A stretch of DNA of 57,209 nucleotides, from positions 1 through 57,209 of the forward strand of contig NZ_JAGGKP010000016.1 in assembly GCF_017873765.1 (NCBI RefSeq), read 5' to 3'. Position numbers and translations under genes: made by a program. This DNA is from Paenibacillus sediminis. GTDB taxonomy: Bacteria > Bacillota > Bacilli > Paenibacillales > Paenibacillaceae. Positions 8,253 to 15,289 of the stretch are shown piece after piece (within the stretch, counting starts at the first letter, position 1; every line of letters starts with the position of its first letter). Below the pieces are notes generated by a model, which did not search any database, was not told where the DNA came from, and saw only the letters and a list, made by a program, of their open reading frames with translations.

Positions 8253-9803
8253 ATGATTGATAATCAAAATCTTGAAGTATTGCAAACGCCAGGCGCCGTG
8301 TTCCACCTATTTGGAGCAACTGGAGATTTAGCACGTCGCAAGCTTTTTCCAGCCATTTATAGCTTGTATCACGAAGGTAAATTATCCGAGGATTTTGCAG
8401 TAGTCGGTGTGGCAAGGCGGCCTCGAACGAATGAAGAGTTTCGTGACGATCTTTATCAATCGATTCAGCAATTTTGTCGATACAAAATAAAAGACGAGAA
8501 TGAATGGGCCAGGTTTATAGAGCATTTTGAATATAAGTCACTCGATATTAACGATGTTAACGGTTTCCGCGAATTGAGACAGCAGACGGAATCGCTTGAA
8601 GAACGTTTTAATATTCCAGGCAATCGGTTGTTTTATCTTGCACTTGCGCCTGAACTATTCGGCAGTGTATCTTCAAATCTCCAAAAAGGCGGTATGCTTG
8701 ATTCGAAAGGATGGCATCGGCTTGTTATTGAGAAGCCATTTGGCTACGACCTGGAATCGGCTGAACAGTTGAACAAACAAATTCGGCAAGTGTTTGAAGA
8801 AGAAGAAATCTTTCGCATTGACCACTACCTTGGAAAAGAAATGGTACAAAATATAGAAGTCATTCGCTTTGCGAATGCATTCTTTGAGCCTTTGTGGAAC
8901 AACAAACATATCGCGAACGTTCAAATTACGCTTAGTGAAACCGTAGGTGTAGAAGATCGAGGCGGGTATTATGATCATGCAGGTGCACTTCGCGATATGG
9001 GACAAAATCATATGCTGCAGCTCTTGACGATGATTGCGATGGAGCCGCCTTCCCGCCTGCATGCGGAAGATGTTCGAGATGAGAAGGTGAAAGTGCTTCG
9101 TTCGCTTCGTCCATTTCGCTCTGCAGAGGAAGTTCGGGACAATGTGGTGCGCGGTCAATATGTGGCAGGTTCTCTTAGAGGCAAGAAGTTGCCTGGATAT
9201 CGTGAAGAAGATAAGGTGAACCCGAATTCAAATACAGAGACCTATTTCGCGGCACGCGTATTTGTCGATAATTTCCGCTGGGCAGGAGTTCCATTCTACA
9301 TTCGTACAGGCAAGCATCTCCCCGTGAAAACGACGGAAGTCGTTATCGAATTTAAGTCGATGCCAGCGACGGTTTATTTAGGGCAAAAGCATAATTTGGA
9401 ACCGAATTTACTCGTTATTCGCGTGAATCCAATGGAAGGTATATATGTAAAACTGAATGCGAAGAGACCCGGTACGGAATCTGATATCCACCCGTTCGCA
9501 ATGGATTTCTGTCAAAGCTGCTTAATTGGCATTAATTCACCTGAAGCCTATGAACGTCTTATTCATGACGCTGCCCGCGGTGATTCTACCTACTTTACTC
9601 GCTGGGATGAAGTAGCTGCAGCCTGGTCTTTTGTAGATTATATTGCTGAGGTATGGAAACAGGGGGCTGGCGATCTACGCCAATATCCTGCAGGGTCTTG
9701 GGGGCCGAAGGAAGCCCATAAGCTGCTAGAACAGGATGGTTTTCACTGGTGGCCAGTAAACGGACAAGAAGAAGATGATGTGGTATGGGAAGTAAGTATA
9801 TAA
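8253..9803 (+). CDS. zwf: Glucose-6-phosphate 1-dehydrogenase
   Basis: Oxidises glucose 6-phosphate to 6-phosphogluconolactone with NADP, the entry step of the oxidative pentose phosphate pathway. The protein (516 residues, normal length) shows the nucleotide-binding 'FGATGDLARRKLFPA' near the N-terminus, 'VIEKPFGYD' and the active-site segment 'RIDHYLGKEMVQN'. The C-terminal domain, with 'FPFYIRTGKHLP'-like residues (V-P-F-Y-I-R-T-G-K), is complete. ATG 8253 is preferred because AAGGA lies about nine bases upstream; ATG 8244 overlaps that site and would add three residues. A terminator follows at once, so it looks monocistronic. Confidence 0.96.
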   Translation: MIDNQNLEVLQTPGAVFHLFGATGDLARRKLFPAIYSLYHEGKLSEDFAVVGVARRPRTNEEFRDDLYQSIQQFCRYKIKDENEWARFIEHFEYKSLDINDVNGFRELRQQTESLEERFNIPGNRLFYLALAPELFGSVSSNLQKGGMLDSKGWHRLVIEKPFGYDLESAEQLNKQIRQVFEEEEIFRIDHYLGKEMVQNIEVIRFANAFFEPLWNNKHIANVQITLSETVGVEDRGGYYDHAGALRDMGQNHMLQLLTMIAMEPPSRLHAEDVRDEKVKVLRSLRPFRSAEEVRDNVVRGQYVAGSLRGKKLPGYREEDKVNPNSNTETYFAARVFVDNFRWAGVPFYIRTGKHLPVKTTEVVIEFKSMPATVYLGQKHNLEPNLLVIRVNPMEGIYVKLNAKRPGTESDIHPFAMDFCQSCLIGINSPEAYERLIHDAARGDSTYFTRWDEVAAAWSFVDYIAEVWKQGAGDLRQYPAGSWGPKEAHKLLEQDGFHWWPVNGQEEDDVVWEVSI

Positions 9804-9816
9804 ATCGTCATAAATA

Positions 9817-9853
9817 CATCCTCATGCTTTTATTGCATGGGGATGATTTTGTG
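9817..9853 (+). terminator. Terminator after zwf
   Basis: CATCCTCATGC / GCATGGGGATG hairpin with loop TTTTATT, followed by ATTTTGTG. Confidence 0.83.
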
Positions 9854-9906
9854 TAAAGGTGTGGTACAATAATAAGTATGACTTTAGACATGAAGGGAAA
9901 ATGGAA

Positions 9907-11490
9907 ATGAGCAAAGCGTTAGAGCAAGTGCTGCAGCAAGAAGTAGATAAGCGCAGAACATTTGCAATTATCTCTCACCCGGACGCGGGTAAAACAACAC
10001 TAACCGAGAAGCTTCTCCTGTTCGGAGGTGCCATTCGTCTTGCAGGCTCTGTTAAAGCTCGAAAAGCAAGTAAGCATGCAACGAGTGACTGGATGGAAAT
10101 TGAGAAGCAGCGCGGAATCTCAGTTACTTCTTCTGTAATGCAGTTTGATTATAAGGGACACCGTATAAATATTTTGGATACACCTGGTCACCAAGATTTC
10201 AGTGAGGATACGTATCGGACGCTGACAGCAGCCGATAGTGCCGTCATGTTGATTGACGTGGCCAAAGGTGTCGAAGCACAGACGAAAAAGCTGTTTCAAG
10301 TGTGTGCTCAGCGTGGTATTCCGATTTTTACATTTATTAATAAATTGGACCGCGAAGGTCGAAATCCATTTGAATTGATGGAAGAGATTGAACAGGTGCT
10401 CGGCATCCGTTCCGTACCTATGAACTGGCCGATTGGCTCAGGCCGTGAGCTGTGCGGTGTATATGATCGTATGAAAAAACAAGTGGAGTTGTTCCAAGGG
10501 GATGACCATTCCACCATTCAAGTGCAAAAGGTATCGGACTATAAAGATCCGATCATTCGTGAAATGGCAGGCGAATATTTACATGAGCAGCTCTGCCAAG
10601 ATATTGAACTGCTAGATGTAGCGGGTGATCCATTTGATTTTGAGAAAGTTAGGAAGGGCGAGTTAACGCCTGTATTTTTCGGCAGTGCGGTGAATAACTT
10701 CGGAGTGCAGACTTTCCTAGAGAACTTCCTTGAGCTTGCACCGAAGCCAGCTCCCCGCCATAGCACAGCAGGTGAAGTAGAACCAACGAATGAGAAGTTC
10801 ACGGGATATGTGTTCAAAATTCAAGCGAACATGAACCCTGCTCACCGTGATCGAATTGCATTCTTACGTATTGTGTCAGGCAAATTCGAACGCGGCATGT
10901 CCGTAAAACATGTTCGTACCGGTAAAGAAATCAAACTGTCTCAGCCGCAGCAGTTTCTTGCTCAGGACCGTGATATTGTTGAAGAAGCATATCCAGGCGA
11001 TATTATTGGTCTATTTGATCCAGGTATTTTCCGGATTGGGGATTCGCTTAGTCAAGGCAGTGAAGTTGTGTTCGATGAACTTCCGACATTCTCACCTGAA
11101 ATTTTCGCGAAAGTGACTGTTAAAAATGCGCTGAAGCATAAGCAGTATCAGAAGGGGATCGATCAGCTTACTGAAGAAGGGACAATTCAGGTATTCCAGA
11201 CGGTTAGCTTTGATGATACAATTCTGGGCGTTGTCGGTCAATTGCAGTTTGAAGTATTTGAGTATCGTATGAAAGGTGAATATGGTGTTGACGTTCAGCT
11301 GCAGCGGATGCCGTACCAATTTGCCCGCTGGATTGTGGACGACAAGATTGATCCAAGTAAATTCCGTATAAACTCAACACTTGTCAAAGATAAAAAAGGC
11401 AATTATGTCGTGCTGTTTGAAAACGAATATGCGATGAGAACGGCAATGGAGAAAAATCCAACAGCTAAGTTTTTAGAGACAGCTCCGTAA
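9907..11490 (+). CDS. prfC: Peptide chain release factor 3
   Basis: RF3 is the GTPase that removes RF1/RF2 from the ribosome after termination. The 527-residue protein has the G1 motif 'ISHPDAGKTTLTEKLL', switch residues, G3 'DTPGHQDFSEDTYR', G4 'NKLDRE' and the RF3 C-terminal domains with 'FEVFEYRMKGEYGV' and 'FARWIV'. ATG 9907 has AAGGGA eight bases upstream. ATG 9901 would leave only two bases of spacing and more distal starts lack a ribosome site. Its own terminator follows. Confidence 0.96.
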   Translation: MSKALEQVLQQEVDKRRTFAIISHPDAGKTTLTEKLLLFGGAIRLAGSVKARKASKHATSDWMEIEKQRGISVTSSVMQFDYKGHRINILDTPGHQDFSEDTYRTLTAADSAVMLIDVAKGVEAQTKKLFQVCAQRGIPIFTFINKLDREGRNPFELMEEIEQVLGIRSVPMNWPIGSGRELCGVYDRMKKQVELFQGDDHSTIQVQKVSDYKDPIIREMAGEYLHEQLCQDIELLDVAGDPFDFEKVRKGELTPVFFGSAVNNFGVQTFLENFLELAPKPAPRHSTAGEVEPTNEKFTGYVFKIQANMNPAHRDRIAFLRIVSGKFERGMSVKHVRTGKEIKLSQPQQFLAQDRDIVEEAYPGDIIGLFDPGIFRIGDSLSQGSEVVFDELPTFSPEIFAKVTVKNALKHKQYQKGIDQLTEEGTIQVFQTVSFDDTILGVVGQLQFEVFEYRMKGEYGVDVQLQRMPYQFARWIVDDKIDPSKFRINSTLVKDKKGNYVVLFENEYAMRTAMEKNPTAKFLETAP

Positions 11491-11500
11491 TCTTATCATT

Positions 11501-11540
11501 AACTCCCTCCGTGATGGTTAATCTAAGAGGGAGTTTTTTG
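11501..11540 (+). terminator. Terminator after prfC
   Basis: AACTCCCTC / GAGGGAGTT inverted repeat with a 17-base loop, followed by a run of six T. Confidence 0.93.
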
Positions 11541-11665
11541 TTTATAATGTTCCCGTCATCGATTCAGTAAATGCAAGTTTGGTAAGCTCAAGCTTGGAAA
11601 ATTTAAGTTTGGAAATCAGTGTGATATAATCATCATTAGACTTTTACATCAGAAGGGTGAAAAGG

Positions 11666-12328
11666 ATGAACAATAAACAATTTGCTGTTATCGGCATAGG
11701 ACGTTTTGGTTCAAGTGTAGCTAGATCACTAAGTGAAATGGGATATGAAGTCTTGGCAATTGATTCCGATGAACAACGGACGCAAGAAATATCAAGCATT
11801 GTAACCCATGCTGTGTCTGCTGATTCTACTGATGAAGATGCCCTTCGAGCATTAGGAATTCGTAATTTTGATGTCGTAGTTGTCGCTATTGGTGAAGATA
11901 TACAAGCGAGCATTTTAACAACTTTAATACTAAAAGATTTGGGAGTGCCGCTCATTGTCGTTAAAGCTCAAAATGAACTTCATGGTAAAGTGCTTCAAAA
12001 AATCGGTGCTGATAAGGTCATCTTCCCTGAACGCGATATGGGACTTCGGGTTGCGCACCATCTAACATCACCGAATATTTTGGACTATATAGAGTTGTCA
12101 GAAGACTACAGTATTGTGGAGATGAGAGTCACCGATGCTATGGTCGGCAAAAACATGAAAGAACTCAGTATACGAGCTCAATTTGGTTGCAACGTCATGG
12201 CGATCAAAAAAGGTACGAAAATGAACATTTCTCCATCGCCTGACGATCGTCTAGAAAAAGAGGACGTTCTTATTATTGTAGGAGAGAAAGGGAACTTGCA
12301 AAAGCTAGAAATGGCTTATTCTAAATAA
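11666..12328 (+). CDS. ktrC: KtrA/KtrC-type potassium uptake regulator
   Basis: Cytosolic RCK (TrkA-N plus TrkA-C) regulator of Ktr potassium transporters. The 220-residue protein has the Rossmann nucleotide motif 'FAVIGIGRFGSSVARSL' at 5-21, 'DSTDEDALRALGIRNFD', 'AIGEDIQASILTTLILKDLG' and a C-terminal RCK_C domain (about 135-218). It binds ATP/ADP and possibly c-di-AMP at the C-terminal domain, as known for the family. No KtrB/KtrD channel gene is adjacent, which fits the orphan arrangement of KtrC in Bacillus. ATG 11666 follows AGAAGGGTGA; the in-frame GTG 11657 overlaps that site. Confidence 0.9.
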   Translation: MNNKQFAVIGIGRFGSSVARSLSEMGYEVLAIDSDEQRTQEISSIVTHAVSADSTDEDALRALGIRNFDVVVVAIGEDIQASILTTLILKDLGVPLIVVKAQNELHGKVLQKIGADKVIFPERDMGLRVAHHLTSPNILDYIELSEDYSIVEMRVTDAMVGKNMKELSIRAQFGCNVMAIKKGTKMNISPSPDDRLEKEDVLIIVGEKGNLQKLEMAYSK

Positions 12329-12358
12329 ATGAAAGTCTGCCGATAGGATGGAACATGT

Positions 12359-13183
12359 ATGGAGATTTTATCACCTCAAAATGCCCGGGTGAAGGAATGG
12401 GCACAGCTTCTTGAAAAAAAATATCGCGATAAGCAAAGCAAATATTTAGTAGAAGGCATTCATTTGGTGCAGGAAGCGCTGCGTGCGCAGGTGCATATTG
12501 AATGTGTAGCATACGATATAGAGAAAGGTATCCCCTCACAATTGGCACAGGATGCTGCTGCGAGGACAGATGTTGAGTGGATAGCCGTTTCTGCGGCAGT
12601 CATAGCGAAATGCAGTGATACGAAGACACCGCAGCCGGTATTCGCCGTTGTACATAAAGAGCGAAATCATTCAAACCAGTTACTGCGTCAAAAGGATGCT
12701 CTCGTTATCGTATTGGACGGGGTACAGGATCCAGGCAATGTAGGCACGATTATTAGAACAGCCGATGCCGCTGGCGCGAATGGTGTTATTCTGGGTAAAG
12801 GGTGCGCAGACATTTACAACCCAAAAAGTATTCGATCCACGATGGGGTCACTATTCCATTTGCCAGTGGTTGAGGCCGATTTGTTAGAATTATTGCCTAA
12901 GGCTAAGGAAGCAGGAGCTCGCATCATCAGTACAAGTTTGCAGGCAACTTCCAATTGCTTCGAATATGATTTTACGAAGAAGTCAGCGTGGCTACTGCTT
13001 GGGAGCGAGGGTCAAGGCGTTTCAGCTGAAGTAAGAACTTTAGTGGATGATGACATTATCATTCCAATGCGTGGACAAGCGGAATCGCTAAATGTGGCGA
13101 TGGCAGCCTCCGTGCTGTTATATGAGGCGGTTCGCCAGCGTTTTTTTAACCAAACAATAATTCCTGTTCACACCCATAAATAA
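12359..13183 (+). CDS. TrmH/SpoU-family RNA 2'-O-methyltransferase, C-terminus altered by a transposon-end sequence
   Basis: SPOUT-fold RNA ribose methyltransferase (YsgA/TrmH type). N-terminal substrate-binding domain with 'SKYLVEGIHLVQEAL', then the three SpoU motifs: 'LDGVQDPGNVGTIIRTADAA', 'LLLGSEGQGVS' and 'PMRGQAESLNVAMAASVLLY'. The family normally ends shortly after the 'LLYEAVRQR' helix. Here the last codons (FNQTIIPVHTHK) are encoded by the 95 bp block at 13143 that recurs at the far end of the island. I infer that the original 3' end was replaced. The fold and catalytic knot are intact, so the enzyme is probably active. Start ATG 12359 follows AGGATGG. Confidence 0.88.
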   Translation: MEILSPQNARVKEWAQLLEKKYRDKQSKYLVEGIHLVQEALRAQVHIECVAYDIEKGIPSQLAQDAAARTDVEWIAVSAAVIAKCSDTKTPQPVFAVVHKERNHSNQLLRQKDALVIVLDGVQDPGNVGTIIRTADAAGANGVILGKGCADIYNPKSIRSTMGSLFHLPVVEADLLELLPKAKEAGARIISTSLQATSNCFEYDFTKKSAWLLLGSEGQGVSAEVRTLVDDDIIIPMRGQAESLNVAMAASVLLYEAVRQRFFNQTIIPVHTHK

Positions 13184-13237
13184 CTGTCTTCACCCGAAAT
13201 AACTGTCCTCAACTCACTAAAGACTGGAAATTGGTCG
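13143..13237. repeat. 95 bp direct repeat, copy 1: array of candidate TnsB sites fused to the methyltransferase 3' end
   Basis: These 95 bases are identical to 57115-57209. Read on the minus strand they hold three related units about 20 bases apart: GGACAGTTATTTCGGG, AGACAGTTATTTATGGG and GAACAGGAATTATTG. They resemble the GGACA-AATTATTAT units at 13735-13905 and the GACAATAAAGTC core of E. coli Tn7 ends. The first 41 bases are coding sequence of the methyltransferase gene. The orientation points the array into that gene, which a normal Tn7 insertion would not do. Confidence 0.85.
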
Positions 13238-13268
13238 GCATTACCTCCGATCTAACCTCCAGTCTTTT
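13219..13268 (+). terminator. Hairpin terminator downstream of the methyltransferase gene
   Basis: AAAGACTGGA (13219-13228) pairs with TCCAGTCTTT (13258-13267), followed by TCTCTGCTTTTT. The left arm lies in the 95 bp repeat and the right arm just beyond it, so the copy at 57115 is cut by the window end before its right arm. Confidence 0.75.
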
Positions 13269-13978
13269 CTCTGCTTTTTAAGACCTTCTCCAGCCATTTC
13301 TCGATTTTTTCCTCCAATCAAAATCCAATCCCAATCAAGCTTTTACTCGAATTTTTCCCCTCAAATCTCCTCGATTTTCCCTCAAACGTTTACTTGATTA
13401 CTCACTCCAAGGCATTCCAGCCGCTTCTGATCCCGCTCCAAATCAATCATATCAAGCATGTTTTTCTCGATGTTTCCTCCAATCATAATCACCGTAATCC
13501 CTTTAGTATCAAGGATTATTCGGGTTTTTCTCTGGCCTTTCCTCGGCTATCTTCCCAATCGTTTTTCTCGATCTTTGAATCCAGCATGGTCTCGATGATC
13601 TTCCTCGAATATTTGAAGAGATGGAGGTATTGCGATAGTGGAAGCGGGAGAGTATAGCGGCGGAATTTCATTCGATTTCGCCTCAATTCAATTCCTTTCT
13701 CCAATCTTTACTCCATCTCTTTCCCTTCCTTTTCGGACACTAATTATTATTCGTTTTCGTTCACAATTGAACCAGTTTTCTTCCAGTTTTAAACCCGCTA
13801 AACCTCACATGGGCGGACAACAATTATTATCTTGAAATCAGGGGAGAGCGCAAGTGGGAGTAGGAAGGAAGGGGATTTGGAGGTGAGGACAGTAATTATT
13901 ATGTTTCTACAAAGTAATAGGTTTTGAGGGGAAAGGATAAGAGGGGAAGGTGGATTGCCTATAAACAAGTTAGTTTTA
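13269..13978. other. Gene-free, strand-biased flank of the Tn7-like left end
   Basis: About 500 bases (13269-13790) are strongly pyrimidine-rich on the plus strand, with recurring TTTCTCGAT and CCTCCAATC words. About 130 bases (13835-13965) are purine-rich. The small reading frames have no ribosome sites or recognisable products, so I see no gene. Candidate TnsB sites occupy part of the stretch. Confidence 0.6.
13735..13905 (+). repeat. Three dispersed candidate TnsB-binding sites (left end)
   Basis: Direct repeats GGACACTAATTATTATTCG (13735-13753), GGACAACAATTATTATCTT (13815-13833) and GGACAGTAATTATTATGTT (13887-13905), spaced 80 and 72 bases. The middle copy is preceded by TGGGC, giving TGGGCGGACAA, close to the E. 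coli Tn7 terminus TGTGGGCGGACAA. Three spaced sites reading inward is the left-end pattern of Tn7. The exact transposon terminus and target duplication could not be fixed. Confidence 0.7.
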
Positions 13979-14008
13979 TTGACAGATGGACTATGAACGT
14001 GGTAGTGT
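13979..14008 (+). promoter_or_regulatory. Candidate promoter for structured RNA 1
   Basis: A consensus TTGACA (13979-13984) is followed after 18 bases by TAGTGT, a weak -10 box. It lies some 50 bases before the conserved RNA and parallels the better promoter ahead of RNA 2 at 29136. Confidence 0.45.
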
Positions 14009-14057
14009 GTCCATAATTTATATTCTGTTTATTTTTTACTACTTGAAGTTTAGCCGT

Positions 14058-14199
14058 AAGGCTGGTTTATTTAGATTTACATTTTATATTTACAGAGTTT
14101 TCTACTATGGATTTACGGGAGAAGTCTACCCAAAATCAAAAGTAGAAAAGGTTTTCCTGTAAGTTAACATGTAACGCTAAATAAATCAGTCTTTTTTTT
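14058..14199 (+). ncRNA. Candidate structured RNA 1, paralogous to 29233-29353
   Basis: A closing stem pairs AAGGCTGGTTTATTTAG (14058-14074) with CTAAATAAATCAGTCTT (14177-14193), 17 pairs with two G-U, and ends in eight T. Inside, TTACAG pairs with CTGTAA (14090-14095 / 14157-14162) and TTTTCTACT with AGTAGAAAA (14098-14106 / 14141-14149). The apical hairpin is GGGAGAAGTCTACCC (14117-14131). The same layout and apical sequence occur at 29233 with different stem bases. It ends in a terminator-like U-run 89 bases before a truncated helicase gene, so it is either a free RNA or an attenuating leader. I do not recognise a named family. Confidence 0.72.
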
Positions 14200-14287
14200 G
14201 TTCCTTGAAAGCTAAATACGTGTTTGATGCAAGATAAGGGATCAGTGAAGTAACAACCATACAACAAGAAAATTGGAGGAATTTAAA

Positions 14288-14545
14288 ATGAAGACAAAGA
14301 TGGGTAACAAGTACGCAGGGACGATTCTAGTGAAGATAGACCATAATCCGATAGAACTTTATCTCCACCAAGAAGAAGCGCTGATGACTTTAGACAAAGC
14401 AATAGTAGACAGCGAAGTAGAGGAGTTTGCTGGACTTGTGGTGATCGCAACTGGTGGCGGCAAGACGCTTACCGCCGTACAATGGTTGCTCAGAACAGTC
14501 ATAAATAAGAACATTGTCCAAGTATCAAGTTTGAACATAGAGTAG
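14288..14545 (+). pseudogene. Truncated DEAD/DEAH-type helicase (N-terminal fragment)
   Basis: An 85-residue remnant of an SF2 helicase. It keeps the Q-motif-like region 'LYLHQEEALMTLDKAI' and Walker A 'VIATGGGKTLTAVQWLL', then ends shortly after 'VINKNI' with unrelated residues. No helicase motif II-VI follows in any frame, so the gene lost most of its length to a deletion. Start ATG 14288 has TTGGAGG at ideal distance. It lies downstream of structured RNA 1, as the complete helicase at 29483 lies downstream of RNA 2. Confidence 0.78.
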
Positions 14546-14625
14546 TTGAGGAAAGAAGTTTTATAAATAGGATAATTATGGTATTGTTGAGTTGGTTAAT
14601 AATACTAGATTTGGAGGGGATTAAA

Positions 14626-15108
14626 ATGGCTCACAAGGTTTTTGTTAGTTATCATCATGCAAATGATCAGGCACAAGCAGATCATTTAAGAACAACGTAT
14701 GGTAAGGACAACACAATTATTGATCGTTCACTTGATGAGGAGATCGATAGCGATGATGATGATTATATACTTAGTATAATCAGAACAAGTCATTTGAAGG
14801 ACTCTACTGTGACTATTGTTTTAATTGGAAGTGAAACATCAGGTAGGAAGTGGGTTGATTGGGAAATATATTCCTCACTTAGGCCTTATGGGACTCGCAG
14901 TCGAAATGGATTGTTAGGAATTTACCTTCCAACAGCGGGAGATACACCTGCACGGCTACAGGACAATATTGACAGCGGTTACGCCGTAACAATGAATTGG
15001 AAGGATATTTCAACAAAGCTTGATTCAAAAATTGAGGAAGCATTTAAAAATCGGGATAAGGATGAATTAGTACGCAACTCACGTGCAAGAAGAAAACGAA
15101 ATAGTTAG
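14626..15108 (+). CDS. thsB: ThsB-like TIR protein (Thoeris sensor/signal enzyme)
   Basis: A 160-residue protein of the DUF1863/MTH538 TIR-like family that includes ThsB of Thoeris anti-phage systems. It opens 'KVFVSYHHAND', has 'DSTVTIVLIGSETSGRKWVD' and 'WEIYSSL' with the expected catalytic-region Glu, then 'GLLGIYLP' and a C-terminal helix. In Thoeris, ThsB detects infection and makes an NAD-derived signal that activates an effector encoded beside it. The next gene encodes a TIR plus SLOG protein, a fitting partner. ATG 14626 follows GGAGGGG. A hairpin separates the pair, so effector expression may be attenuated. Confidence 0.88.
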   Translation: MAHKVFVSYHHANDQAQADHLRTTYGKDNTIIDRSLDEEIDSDDDDYILSIIRTSHLKDSTVTIVLIGSETSGRKWVDWEIYSSLRPYGTRSRNGLLGIYLPTAGDTPARLQDNIDSGYAVTMNWKDISTKLDSKIEEAFKNRDKDELVRNSRARRKRNS

Positions 15109-15114
15109 TTGTAA

Positions 15115-15152
15115 AGAAAGACCATGCCAAAAAGGTAGTGGTCTTTTTGGCA
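15115..15152 (+). terminator. Hairpin between thsB and the TIR-SLOG gene
   Basis: ATGCCAAAAAG / CTTTTTGGCAT forms an 11-pair stem (about 15122-15151). An alternative AAAGACCA / TGGTCTTTTT pairing ends in a T-run. Only partial termination is needed if both genes share a promoter. Confidence 0.75.
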
Positions 15153-15289
15153 TAATAAGTATTTTTTGAGGTGGCTTGCTGATAAACAGGATGGTGCATA
15201 CTGCATATTTTAAAAGGATAAAAACAAGTCAAACAAATTCATATCCAAATATTAATATAACAAATAATAGGATCGGGAGGATGGAGTCA

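Noticed and set aside
13143..13237. attL of a tyrosine-recombinase island at the methyltransferase gene
   Set aside because: No integrase gene is present anywhere between the repeats. The block contains TnsB-like sites and a Tn7-type tns operon lies inside.
13394..13835. Small proteins encoded in the pyrimidine-rich flank
   Set aside because: Their open frames follow from composition bias. There are no ribosome sites and the products are low-complexity Ser/Phe-rich.
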